A stretch of DNA of 64,000 nucleotides from Chitinophaga silvatica (GTDB lineage Bacteria; Bacteroidota; Bacteroidia; Chitinophagales; Chitinophagaceae): NCBI RefSeq assembly GCF_003419895.1, contig NZ_QPMM01000015.1, positions 1 through 64,000 of the forward strand. Reading direction: 5' to 3'. This document shows positions 44,168 through 52,316 of the stretch, piece by piece (position 1 is the first letter of the stretch; every line of letters starts with the position of its first letter). A model generated the notes under the pieces. The model saw only the letters and a program-made list of their open reading frames with translations. It had not been told where the DNA came from and did not search any database. The translations under genes and the position numbers were made by a program.

Positions 44168-45601
44168 CTATTGGATTGTATCCTTTTTCCCAGTGTTACT
44201 TTCAAACAGGTGTATCTCTAATTCTTTATGCAGATTATTAAGATGGAAATCTTCAAGTATTAATAGCCTTAGTCCATTTTTGTGTGCAAATACTCTTTTT
44301 ATTCTATCATTTGTTAATACCTCTTCCAATGCTTTAATACCACCGAACTTATTAACTTTTCTATAATGTTGATCGCCATTAAATTCAATCAACAATTTTA
44401 ATTTATCAATATAAAAGTCATAAAACAATTTGCCTTTATTTTTTAGGCCTTCAAATGATTTTTGGTATTCATATATGATATTATTTTGGTCGAGATATTC
44501 TGCTATTTTTCTCTCTCCCAAATACTTTATTTCACATTTCCGGCAATGTCTTTTTTCTGAAATATGCTCATAAAAAGATCGGGTAAATGTTCCATGAATT
44601 TTACAAATGAGTTCAAGCTTCGTATTGATATTTTTTATTACCTGTCCTCGCGGATAAATATATTTTTGGCCGAATAATTCCTTACTCTTTGAAATGAAAT
44701 CATCGTAGGTGTATTTACGGTATCTTTTACTGGCTTCTTCATTTCTGCAATGTATACATCCCTTATGTTTAAAAACATTACTGATATGTTGTTTGAAAAT
44801 AGTTCCCGGGTGCTGGCAGCATTCTGAAATAATGAACCTGTTTTTGTTTATCCTTTCAATTCGTAGGAATTTTTTCTTTCCTTCCTGAAATATGTTGTCG
44901 AAGAATTGTTGTATATTTTGATCATTATATTTTTCTCTATGTTTACCCCGGTGTTCAAACTCACATTCTTTACAGGCATAATGCCCCTTGGAAAAATTGT
45001 TTTTTCTTTGGATAAATAATTTCCCGTGTTTGCTGCAAAAAACATTGATTAATCCATTATTTAATACTTGTTCTGGTATAATAAATTTACCTGGTCCAAA
45101 TATTTCATCTGCTCTCTGTTGCCAGGTCAGGATACTCATTGTTTTGTAATGCTGTACCTTTTTGCAATCTTCACAGGCAAATCCTTTGAATTTCCTGATA
45201 TTACTACCTGTTACATAAAACTCATTATTGTGTTGTAAGCAGATAATTTTGTATTTTTTCTTATTGTTGGTATGCTCCAGACTTTTTATCGAATATTTAT
45301 TCCTCCCAAATCTTAAGTCAATTTTTTCCTGAAAATGGGAGACAGGTTTTTCTCTGGCATTTCTTCGTTTATCGAACTGGCACTGGATACAAGGTTTAGA
45401 ATTTCTGAATATTGAAGTTGCAACAACAGGCTTGCAGACATAATTGTGTTTTAAACATTTTACCTGGATTTTCGGGCTGCCACTGGCTCCATTCTTTCTT
45501 TTTCTGAATAAACCTCCGATAACCCTAAATGATTCGAGCCCCCTTTCGTCCAGTTTATCCTGGTACCTTTTTATGTCTGCGAAACTGAATTTACCTTCCA
45601 T
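44168..45601 (-). CDS. Protein with five treble-clef-like zinc units and a Vsr-like endonuclease domain
   Basis: 477 residues, no signal peptide. Five units repeat C-x2-H ... C-x2-C: Cys49/His52/Cys71/Cys74, Cys121/His124/Cys143/Cys146, Cys189/His192/Cys210/Cys213, Cys261/His264/Cys282/Cys285 and Cys333/His336/Cys353/Cys356. The last reads LELICKIHGTFTRSF...HCRKC, like the zinc units of phage and large-virus homing-type nucleases. Residues 360-450 look like a Vsr/DUF559 nuclease: LGERKIAEYL, YDFYIDKLKLLIEFNGDQHY (Asp395, Glu406, Gln411, His412) and NDRIKRVFAHKNGLRLLIL. The gene is visibly more AT-rich than its neighbours and lies directly beside tRNA-Arg copy 4, which suggests acquisition. 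A selfish or defence-related nuclease is plausible. It has no partner gene, and the target is unknown. Confidence 0.75.
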   Translation of the reverse strand: MEGKFSFADIKRYQDKLDERGLESFRVIGGLFRKRKNGASGSPKIQVKCLKHNYVCKPVVATSIFRNSKPCIQCQFDKRRNAREKPVSHFQEKIDLRFGRNKYSIKSLEHTNNKKKYKIICLQHNNEFYVTGSNIRKFKGFACEDCKKVQHYKTMSILTWQQRADEIFGPGKFIIPEQVLNNGLINVFCSKHGKLFIQRKNNFSKGHYACKECEFEHRGKHREKYNDQNIQQFFDNIFQEGKKKFLRIERINKNRFIISECCQHPGTIFKQHISNVFKHKGCIHCRNEEASKRYRKYTYDDFISKSKELFGQKYIYPRGQVIKNINTKLELICKIHGTFTRSFYEHISEKRHCRKCEIKYLGERKIAEYLDQNNIIYEYQKSFEGLKNKGKLFYDFYIDKLKLLIEFNGDQHYRKVNKFGGIKALEEVLTNDRIKRVFAHKNGLRLLILEDFHLNNLHKELEIHLFESNTGKKDTIQ

Positions 45602-45788
45602 ACTGTAATTATGTAAATGGTAAACCTAAATCTACCTTTAAACAAGTTATGAAGTGTTAATCCACCGTTAAGATACACTCCTGGAGGCTGGAATTGCATT
45701 TGCTGGAATCTGGCAGAAACTGTATAATTTTTGTCATTGCAGACGAGGCGAACAGGTTGTATTTTTGTATTACAAAACACTACAGGAT

Positions 45789-46790
45789 ATGCCAGAGCAT
45801 CGTAAATTAGTTGCCATCGTAGTACTTCCACAAAGTCGACTGCTTACTCTTGCTGGCCCTGCCGATGTCTTCTCCTTTGCGGCCTCTATGCTTCAAGAGC
45901 AATTTGGCCCTGATAATCAGTCCTATGAGGTAATATTAGCGGGGGCACTGCCAGGGAAGGCTGTTGAACTGCGAAGTCCGGCCGATTTGCTGGTTACTGG
46001 CAGTATCTATGACATTAAACAGCCTATAGATACCCTGATCCTTATTGGAATGCATTTACCCCAGGATAATCCTGAAACAGAAAGATTTTATACCTGGCTT
46101 CAGCAAAAAAGCACGGAAATCAGACGAATAGCAGGTGTTTGCGTGGCTTCCTTTGTTTTGGCAAAAGCTGGCTTATTAGATCATAAAAAAGCCACAACAC
46201 ATTGGGAGAGATACGACGATTTCCGCAGCCAATTCCCAAAGGTAGTGGTCGACACAACTCCTTTCTTTATTAAGGATGGAAATATCTATACTGCCGGGGG
46301 TGTCACCTCCGGTATGGATTTAGCACTGGCAATGGTGGAAGAAGATTATGGCCGGGAGCTGGCTGTGCGGATCGCCCGAAAACTGGTAATTCACCTCAAA
46401 CGCCCCGGAAATCAGAAACAATTTGGTGGCCTTCTGCCAGATTATGAGCTCAGCAGTACTATACTAATACAATTACGCCCATGGCTACTTCAACATATCC
46501 ATGAAAATCTGGGGGTTGACATAATGGCTAAGCAGACAAACATGAGTGCCCGCAATTTCGCCAGGGTTTTCCTGAAAGAAACAGGACTTACCCCAGCTAA
46601 ATTCATCGAAAAAATGCGCGTGGAATTAGCTCGTACTTACCTGGAAAATAGTGCTCTTTCCCTGGAAGAAATTGCATTAAAATGCGGCCTCGGTGGACTG
46701 GTATCCATGCGCCGGGTGTTTCTTCGTCATCTCGAAATCTCTCCGGGTACCTATCGTAGTACTTTCCGTTCTGCGTTACAGGCTCCCTGA
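45789..46790 (+). CDS. GlxA-type transcriptional regulator (DJ-1/PfpI plus AraC HTH)
   Basis: 333 residues from the Met at 45789 (MPEHRKLVAIVVLP). A Met at 45765 is also in frame but adds an unlikely 8 residues. The N-terminal DJ-1/PfpI-like domain (about 5-185) contains RRIAGVCVASFVLAKAGLLD with the nucleophile-elbow Cys and ATTHWERYDDF, IYTAGGVTSGMDLALAMVEEDYG. The C-terminal AraC double HTH (about 225-330) contains ARVFLKETGLTPAKFIEKMR and LEEIALKCGLGGLVSMRRVFLRHL. Members regulate amine and amino-acid catabolism in proteobacteria. It lies 27 bp before GAPDH and close to the operon at 29-44 kb, but there is no direct evidence that it controls either. Confidence 0.9.
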   Translation: MPEHRKLVAIVVLPQSRLLTLAGPADVFSFAASMLQEQFGPDNQSYEVILAGALPGKAVELRSPADLLVTGSIYDIKQPIDTLILIGMHLPQDNPETERFYTWLQQKSTEIRRIAGVCVASFVLAKAGLLDHKKATTHWERYDDFRSQFPKVVVDTTPFFIKDGNIYTAGGVTSGMDLALAMVEEDYGRELAVRIARKLVIHLKRPGNQKQFGGLLPDYELSSTILIQLRPWLLQHIHENLGVDIMAKQTNMSARNFARVFLKETGLTPAKFIEKMRVELARTYLENSALSLEEIALKCGLGGLVSMRRVFLRHLEISPGTYRSTFRSALQAP

Positions 46791-46817
46791 TTTACTCATC
46801 TACATAAATTTAAGATT

Positions 46818-47798
46818 ATGAAAATTGCAATCAACGGTTTCGGAAGAATCGGTAGAATGACTATGCGTGTACTGCTCAATCAACCCTCAGTTGAAGTAGT
46901 AGCTATCAACGATCTGGCAGATGTTAATACCCTGGCTCATCTTTTTAAATTCGACTCTGCCCACGGTAAATTTAATGGCACCGTTAGCACTGATGGAAAC
47001 AACCTTGTTATCAATGGTAAGAATATAAAACTCCTGAACGAAAGAAGCCCTGAAAACCTTCCATGGAAAGATCTTGACGTCTATGCTGTGATTGAATCTA
47101 CCGGCCGGTTTACTGCCCGTGACCAGGCATCTGCACATCTGAAAGCAGGCGCTAAAAAAGTTCTGATTACTGCTCCCGCTTCCGGAAACGTAAAAACAAT
47201 TGTAGATGGAGTTAACAACCATCTTATCTCTCCGGATGATGATATTATTTCCTCTGCTTCCTGCACTACCAATTGCATTGCCCCGGTACTTTATGTTTTA
47301 GAAAACGCCTATGGTATTGAGTCTGGTTTCATGACCACCATTCATGCCTACACAATGGACCAAATGCTGCAGGATGGTCCGCATAAAGATCTGCGCAGAG
47401 CAAGGGCCGCTGCATACTCTATTATCCCTACCACCACTGGTGCCGCCAAAGCGATAGGTGAGGTGCTGCCCAACCTCAAAGGCCGACTAAATGGATTTTC
47501 ATATAGAGTACCGGTTATTGATGGCTCGGTTGCTGAACTAACCTTGAATCTTCGTACAACTCCTACAGCCGATGAAATTAATAAGTTACTACAACACCAT
47601 GCATCCACCGATCTGCAAGGTATTCTCGAATATGCCACAGAACCTGTTGTATCTGCTGATATTCTCGGGAATACTCATTCTTCCATCGTTGATAGTTTAC
47701 TTACCAGAACAATCGGTAATACTGTGAAAGTAGTAGCCTGGTATGATAATGAAATTGGTATTTCAAATAGATTGGCAAATATGGTAACAACATTGTAA
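46818..47798 (+). CDS. gap: Type I glyceraldehyde-3-phosphate dehydrogenase
   Basis: 326 residues. The Rossmann motif INGFGRIGRMTMR starts the protein. The catalytic site is SASCTTNCIAPV, followed by TTIHAYTMDQMLQDGPH, RRARAAAYSIIPTTTGAAKA, the LNGFSYRVPVIDGSVAEL segment and WYDNEIGISNRLANMV. It oxidises glyceraldehyde 3-phosphate to 1,3-bisphosphoglycerate with NAD(P)+. The QMLQDGP-HKDLRRARAAA stretch shows a conventional type I loop with small differences from housekeeping GAPDH, so it may be a second copy. Erythrose-4-phosphate dehydrogenase activity is less likely. Confidence 0.94.
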   Translation: MKIAINGFGRIGRMTMRVLLNQPSVEVVAINDLADVNTLAHLFKFDSAHGKFNGTVSTDGNNLVINGKNIKLLNERSPENLPWKDLDVYAVIESTGRFTARDQASAHLKAGAKKVLITAPASGNVKTIVDGVNNHLISPDDDIISSASCTTNCIAPVLYVLENAYGIESGFMTTIHAYTMDQMLQDGPHKDLRRARAAAYSIIPTTTGAAKAIGEVLPNLKGRLNGFSYRVPVIDGSVAELTLNLRTTPTADEINKLLQHHASTDLQGILEYATEPVVSADILGNTHSSIVDSLLTRTIGNTVKVVAWYDNEIGISNRLANMVTTL

Positions 47799-47814
47799 CA
47801 GCAGGTAAATAAAA

Positions 47815-47864
47815 AAGTCAGCCCGGTGGGTTTCATAAAAATGAAATCCACCGTCGACTGACTT
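47815..47864. terminator. Shared terminator between gap and the EF-G paralog
   Basis: A long imperfect hairpin from AAGTCAG (47815) to CTGACTT (47864) with an inner stem GGTGGGTTTCAT/ATGAAATCCACC and AAAA loop. Six A precede it, giving a U-run for the minus-strand EF-G transcript. The plus-strand side is less U-rich. Confidence 0.8.
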
Positions 47865-47871
47865 CTGTGTT

Positions 47872-49944
47872 TTAAGAGATAACACTGGCTGCTATCTGCA
47901 CAGGTACCGGCTGATAGTTTTCAAATGTCATGCTGGCACTGGCCCTTCCAGACGATAAGGTTCTCAACACTGTAATATATCCGAACAGTTCTGATAGCGG
48001 AACTGCCGCGCTGATATACTGCATATTTCCATCCATCCTCATTTGCCTGATGACTCCTCTACGTTTGTTTAAATCACCTGTTACTACACCTGTATATTCT
48101 TCAGGTAAGTTTACATCTACCTTCATCCATGGCTCAAGTAACCTTGGCTGGGCTTTAGCAGCTATGTTTTTGAATCCTGATATTGCAGCTAATTCGAAGT
48201 CAAATGCATGAGAATCTTTCTCGTGTACTTTACCATCCAACAAGCGTACTTTCATCGAGGCAACCGGATAACCTGCCAATACTCCATTTAGCATGGCCTT
48301 TTCAAAGCCTTTACTAACCGATGGGATAAACTCCTTAGGAATTGCTCCACCTTTGATTTCATTGACAAATTCAAGTCCATTGCTTTCATTATTTCCAGGC
48401 GATAGTTCGAAGGTAATATCGGCAAAGCTGCCCGAACCACCATTTTGTTTCTTATAGGTTTCCCTATGAGTAACGGTATCCGTAAATATTTCCTTGTACT
48501 CAATCTGCGGCGCACCTTTATTTACTTCAAGCTGGTACTGAGATGCAAGTTTTTCCAGCTTTACTTCGAGGTGTAACTCTCCCATACCTTTCAAAATTGT
48601 CTGTCCTGTTAATTCATTGACAGATACCTGCAACGTTGGATCTTCCTCTGTTAATCTGGCTAATGCTTCTCCAAGTTTATCATTGTCTTTCGCCGATTTA
48701 GCTTCAATTGCATAGCCTATCATCGGTTCAGGGAAGTTAATTTCTTCCAGTAATACGGGATGTTTCGGATCAGCGAGGGTATCGCCGGTTTTTACATCTT
48801 TCAGGCCTATGGCTGCGCCTATATCACCTGCTCCGATTGCATCAACATTTTCAAACTTATCAGATAAAATCCGCATCAATCTGCTTACTCTTACCTGTTT
48901 ACCTGTTCTGCTATTCCAAAGCACATCACCATTCTTTAATTGCCCGCTGTATACTCTTACTAACGTTAACTGGCCTACGTAATCATCAACCAAAACCTTA
49001 AAAGCAAGGGCAGCAGAAGGACGGTCTAACGACGGTACCAATTCTATAGCTTCATTACTATCAGGCTGTATAGCATTAATTACCTCTATATCGGCAGGGG
49101 ATGGAAGGTAGTCAACAACTGCATCCAGCAAAGGTTGTACTGCCTTATTTTTATAAGCCGCACCTGCGAGTACTGGTACCAAGGCCAGACTTAATACAGC
49201 CCTGCGAATGGCCGCACGTATATCCGACACCGCTATATTTCCGGCATCCCTGAGATATTGTTCCAGGAATATTTCATCCACGAGAGCTAATTCTTCCAGT
49301 AACTGCTGTCTGGCCTGTTGGGCTTCTTGCCGCAATTGATCTGGTATTGAATCGGTATTCCATGTTTTACCATCACTGGCTTCCCATATTCTGCCTTCCA
49401 TGGAAATCAGATCAATGATTCCCGTAAAATCACTTTCAGCACCAATTGGTAACTGAACCGCAACCGCATTTCCGTTTAGTCGTTCACGTATATTCTGCAC
49501 CACCTGCTGGAAGTTAGCTCCTTCACGATCCATTTTATTTACAAAGGCTATCCTTGGAACTCTGTACTTATTGGCCTGATGCCATACTGTTTCAGTTTGA
49601 GGCTGAACGCCAGACCTTGCATCAAATACCGCAACAGCACCATCCAATACACGCAGAGATCGTTCTACTTCAGCTGTAAAATCTACGTGGCCTGGTGTAT
49701 CTATTATATTAATCGTCCAGTTACGACCATTGGCCAGCCATTGTGTAGTAATAGCTGCAGATGAAATTGTAATACCTCTTTTCTCTTCCTGAGGATCACT
49801 ATCCATAATGGTATTACCATCGTCTACATTTCCCAGTTTATGAGTAAAGCCTGTAAAGTACAGCATTCGTTCTGTCAGGGTAGTTTTACCTGCATCAACG
49901 TGTGCCATTATACCTATATTTCTAAAGTCTGTTAATTGTTTCAT
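47872..49944 (-). CDS. Elongation factor G paralog
   Basis: 690 residues with all five EF-G domains. G motifs: AHVDAGKTT, RGITISSA, DTPGHVDF, NKMDREG. Domain IV/V segments follow: GSGSFADITFELSPG, GLEFVNEIKGGAIPKEF, ELFGYITVLRTLSSGRASASM. The switch I region reads MDSDPQEEKRGIT where housekeeping EF-G usually reads MDWMEQEQERGIT, so this is likely a divergent second copy. In Bacteroides a second EF-G (EF-G2) has been reported to support translation in starvation; whether this is its equivalent is inference. It is preceded by an unusual 375-nt leader with two short reading frames and two terminator-like hairpins. Confidence 0.9.
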   Translation of the reverse strand: MKQLTDFRNIGIMAHVDAGKTTLTERMLYFTGFTHKLGNVDDGNTIMDSDPQEEKRGITISSAAITTQWLANGRNWTINIIDTPGHVDFTAEVERSLRVLDGAVAVFDARSGVQPQTETVWHQANKYRVPRIAFVNKMDREGANFQQVVQNIRERLNGNAVAVQLPIGAESDFTGIIDLISMEGRIWEASDGKTWNTDSIPDQLRQEAQQARQQLLEELALVDEIFLEQYLRDAGNIAVSDIRAAIRRAVLSLALVPVLAGAAYKNKAVQPLLDAVVDYLPSPADIEVINAIQPDSNEAIELVPSLDRPSAALAFKVLVDDYVGQLTLVRVYSGQLKNGDVLWNSRTGKQVRVSRLMRILSDKFENVDAIGAGDIGAAIGLKDVKTGDTLADPKHPVLLEEINFPEPMIGYAIEAKSAKDNDKLGEALARLTEEDPTLQVSVNELTGQTILKGMGELHLEVKLEKLASQYQLEVNKGAPQIEYKEIFTDTVTHRETYKKQNGGSGSFADITFELSPGNNESNGLEFVNEIKGGAIPKEFIPSVSKGFEKAMLNGVLAGYPVASMKVRLLDGKVHEKDSHAFDFELAAISGFKNIAAKAQPRLLEPWMKVDVNLPEEYTGVVTGDLNKRRGVIRQMRMDGNMQYISAAVPLSELFGYITVLRTLSSGRASASMTFENYQPVPVQIAASVIS

Positions 49945-49959
49945 ATAAAAAATGGGATT

Positions 49960-49993
49960 AAAAAAGGCCTCACATCGGTAGATGAGAGGCCTT
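49960..49993 (-). terminator. Leader hairpin 2 (attenuator-like) upstream of the EF-G paralog
   Basis: A 13-bp stem with one mismatch (49993-49981 with 49976-49964), 4-nt loop, then U-run (49965-49960) in the minus-strand transcript. It ends 16 bp before the EF-G start codon, so full termination here would silence the gene. It shares GGCCTC arms with hairpin 1. Confidence 0.8.
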
Positions 49994-50017
49994 GCGAAAA
50001 AGCAATAGCATACTGCA

Positions 50018-50077
50018 TCACCGGACTTGCCGTGAAGTAATCAATGCTTTAAAACTTAATTTTAATTGCTTTTTCAT
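50018..50077 (-). CDS. Candidate leader peptide 2 (19 residues)
   Basis: Short minus-strand reading frame MKKQLKLSFKALITSRQVR in the EF-G leader. Its first codons (GAAAAAGCAAT, 50075-50065) are exactly complementary over 11 nt to a segment (50006-49996) just before hairpin 2. Translation of this frame could therefore open a stem that competes with the terminator. Evidence is structural only, and no ribosome-binding site is visible. Confidence 0.35.
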   Translation of the reverse strand: MKKQLKLSFKALITSRQVR

Positions 50078-50127
50078 GTGAGAATAAGTTGAATAATAAT
50101 AGAGTCGTTAGGGTAGGGGAAGCAAAT

Positions 50128-50156
50128 AAAAAAGGCCTCTCCGAAACGAAGAGGCC
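50128..50156 (-). terminator. Leader hairpin 1 (attenuator-like) upstream of the EF-G paralog
   Basis: In the minus-strand transcript GGCCTCT (50156-50150) pairs with AGAGGCC (50140-50134), followed by six U. It lies about 170 nt from the inferred promoter, after candidate leader peptide 1. Confidence 0.8.
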
Positions 50157-50180
50157 CCTAAATAAAGTAGGAGTTATATA

Positions 50181-50282
50181 TTAACCTCTCATATCGGGCA
50201 TAGATCTGCCTCCCCGTCCTGAATAAAGACGATGCGTGTACTTGCAATTACCGCTCTGATAACGGTTGAAGCATGTTCGCAT
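50181..50282 (-). CDS. Candidate leader peptide 1 (33 residues)
   Basis: Minus-strand reading frame starting MRTCFNRYQSGNCKY and ending GRGGRSMPDMRG, with its stop 25 nt before leader hairpin 1. It is rich in Arg, Gly and Cys and has no known domain. A second overlapping frame of 39 codons starts MKTYLISAKCEH slightly upstream. Which frame, if either, is translated cannot be decided. The position between promoter and terminator hairpin fits a leader peptide. Confidence 0.35.
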   Translation of the reverse strand: MRTCFNRYQSGNCKYTHRLYSGRGGRSMPDMRG

Positions 50283-50325
50283 TTTGCTGATATGAGATAT
50301 GTTTTCATAAATTTATTTTGCGATG

Positions 50326-50357
50326 CAAAGGTACGTGTTTTTATTAAAATAAACAAG
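50326..50357 (-). promoter_or_regulatory. Promoter of the EF-G paralog leader
   Basis: The minus strand reads CTTG (50357-50354), 20-bp spacer, TACCTTTG (50333-50326), matching the Bacteroidota consensus. It implies a 5' leader of about 375 nt before the EF-G start. Confidence 0.65.
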
Positions 50358-50379
50358 AGTGCACGAAACGATTTAAACT

Positions 50380-50412
50380 ATCAGGGGCCAGCCTTTTAGA
50401 CTAGCCCTGATG
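50380..50412 (-). terminator. Possible terminator of the PDZ protease gene
   Basis: ATCAGGG (50380-50386) and CCCTGAT form a bulged hairpin about 30 bp after the protease stop and just upstream of the EF-G leader promoter. No strong U-run follows. Confidence 0.4.
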
Positions 50413-50439
50413 AGTTGGTGCAATGACAATTATGCAGGT

Positions 50440-52155
50440 TTATTTTTTTGATATAGTATGCTGATTTTTCAATGCATCTTCAAGAAATAATCTTACTTCT
50501 TCTGCTGGAATTGCCAATGAACTGGTTCTCGAAACACGGGCAATGTTTATACCCATAAAATTTCCTTCTGTATCGTAAACCGGACTTCCACATTCATTAG
50601 GATATAGTCTTGCATCATGAATAAAAACTTTCCTGAATCCATATCTTCTGCTATTATACCCGCCTTCAAATTTCTCTGCCGGATGCTCCTGAATTACGGT
50701 CATTAAACCTTTGCTTTGTACGGTGATATTCTTTTTAAAGCTTTCTCCACTATTTCGTTTCCCTTTAAGACGAAGTATTGTTTTAGGAGGGCAATTGGCT
50801 ACTGCCCAATCAAAATCTTCTTTAGTGTTTACATTAAGTCCGTTTACACTAATAATCCTGTCTCCTGCTTTCATGCCTAAGGTTTCTGCCTCACTGCCTG
50901 CATCTACTTTGTCTATGTATAGTGATTGATCTTTCTCTTCTGCTCTTATACCGATGTAAGAACCCAGTCGGGGAGGAATAAAACTTACGGTTGGAGTACC
51001 CAGAACACTGAATAATGCCGGGCCATCCGCAACTGGTGATAACAGAAATTTACCGGCTCCGGTAAATAATTTTTTGTCGGTTGATTCCTGTGTTAATTTG
51101 ATACTGTTGTCAATCCTTACAGCCACTTCAAGTAATACAAGATCTCTCTGGGGATCTCTTGCAATAACCTTTGCCGCATATGATTTATGCTTATAGGAAA
51201 CAAAAACAGAATCGTTTCCTACTATCGAGCTTTTGCTAATGATATAACTGTTGCCGGAAGTACTGTTATCCAAAGATACCAATGTTCCCAGGGCACTGCT
51301 TTCCTGGCCGGCAAGTGAACTGCTTAGTTCAAGGCAGGTTGGTTCGAGTGTTGATATGAGTGAAGAAAAGTTATTGGCCATATTTTCCAATGCTGGTATT
51401 GGCGCTACCTTGTAGGATGCCGGCATTGGATCTATTTCCTGGGGCTGTACCTGGGCTGCCATAGAATAACTTCTGTTATCCATCAGGTAATTCCAGTATA
51501 AACGGAATTTATCTACCGGCACTTCAAAATTCTCATCTAAGGAAAAGTCAATACGGCTGTGGATCCCTATTACCCGTCCATTAATATCGAATAGAGGTCC
51601 GCCCGAATCGCCTGGTTCCATTAATGCGGTATTGCTGATGAAACCTTTGTGAAGTTTACTCTCTGTGATATAGCCAAATCTTAAGATCGGAAGTTTGTTT
51701 TGCGGCATATTTCCCGGGTATCCCAAGCTAAAGCATGGTTGAAATGGAGTGAGAGCAGACGACCAGCCCATTTCTGCATGCGGCCAGTTACCAGGCTCCA
51801 AAATCTTAATTACAGCAGCGTCTACAGAAAAATCCTTAATGCTGCCTAAACCTGTTGCATAAACTATTTTTCCATCCGGAAATGCCACCTGATAGCGGCG
51901 GTTAGCAACAGCAGCATGTGCTGCAGTTAGTATATAACCATCAGCACTGATTACTACGGCGCTGAATGTTGGCCCTTCTGTGGTGTTATGTAGCGTATCA
52001 TATTCAGTAACACCAACGGTAGCGACAGATACTTTTTTAACGGCCTGTTGAAGAGATGATTCCAGTGATTTATAATCCAGTTGCTGGCTAAATGAGAAGT
52101 TTGCCTTCAGCATTAGTGCCACTCCAATAATTAAAGAGTTGTAATTAATCCTCAT
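50440..52155 (-). CDS. Exported two-domain trypsin-like protease with inserted PDZ domain
   Basis: 571 residues with an N-terminal signal (cleavage near ANFSFSQ, about residue 24). Domain 1 is a trypsin-like protease with an intact triad: His80 (ILTAAHAA), Asp112 (DFSVDAAVIKI) and Ser184 (EPGDSGGPLFD). A second, diverged trypsin-like half starts near 265. Asp338 (DPQRDLVLLEV) is kept, the His position reads Ser310 (SYIISKSSI), and the nucleophile motif reads NECGSPVYD with Cys522 in place of Ser. A PDZ domain (about 398-478, LYIDKV... LGMKAGDRIISVNGLNV) lies between its two parts. I infer a periplasmic quality-control or processing protease whose second domain is regulatory. Gene context gives no substrate. 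Confidence 0.85.
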   Translation of the reverse strand: MRINYNSLIIGVALMLKANFSFSQQLDYKSLESSLQQAVKKVSVATVGVTEYDTLHNTTEGPTFSAVVISADGYILTAAHAAVANRRYQVAFPDGKIVYATGLGSIKDFSVDAAVIKILEPGNWPHAEMGWSSALTPFQPCFSLGYPGNMPQNKLPILRFGYITESKLHKGFISNTALMEPGDSGGPLFDINGRVIGIHSRIDFSLDENFEVPVDKFRLYWNYLMDNRSYSMAAQVQPQEIDPMPASYKVAPIPALENMANNFSSLISTLEPTCLELSSSLAGQESSALGTLVSLDNSTSGNSYIISKSSIVGNDSVFVSYKHKSYAAKVIARDPQRDLVLLEVAVRIDNSIKLTQESTDKKLFTGAGKFLLSPVADGPALFSVLGTPTVSFIPPRLGSYIGIRAEEKDQSLYIDKVDAGSEAETLGMKAGDRIISVNGLNVNTKEDFDWAVANCPPKTILRLKGKRNSGESFKKNITVQSKGLMTVIQEHPAEKFEGGYNSRRYGFRKVFIHDARLYPNECGSPVYDTEGNFMGINIARVSRTSSLAIPAEEVRLFLEDALKNQHTISKK

Positions 52156-52316
52156 TTTCTGATTTTGAAAGTTGATAACCCGGGATGTTGTGTTGGATTA
52201 ATGGCAACAAAATGTACTGAGAGGGTGAAGAGGCACAATTAAAATATTTAAAAAGAGACATTTATGGCCTTTTTAATAGCGATAAAATTCGTACCTTTTC
52301 TTATCGAAATCTGCTT

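Noticed and set aside
45945..50440. GAPDH, EF-G and protease as one functional unit
   Set aside because: They lie on opposite strands or are separated by terminators and promoters, so no shared role is supported.
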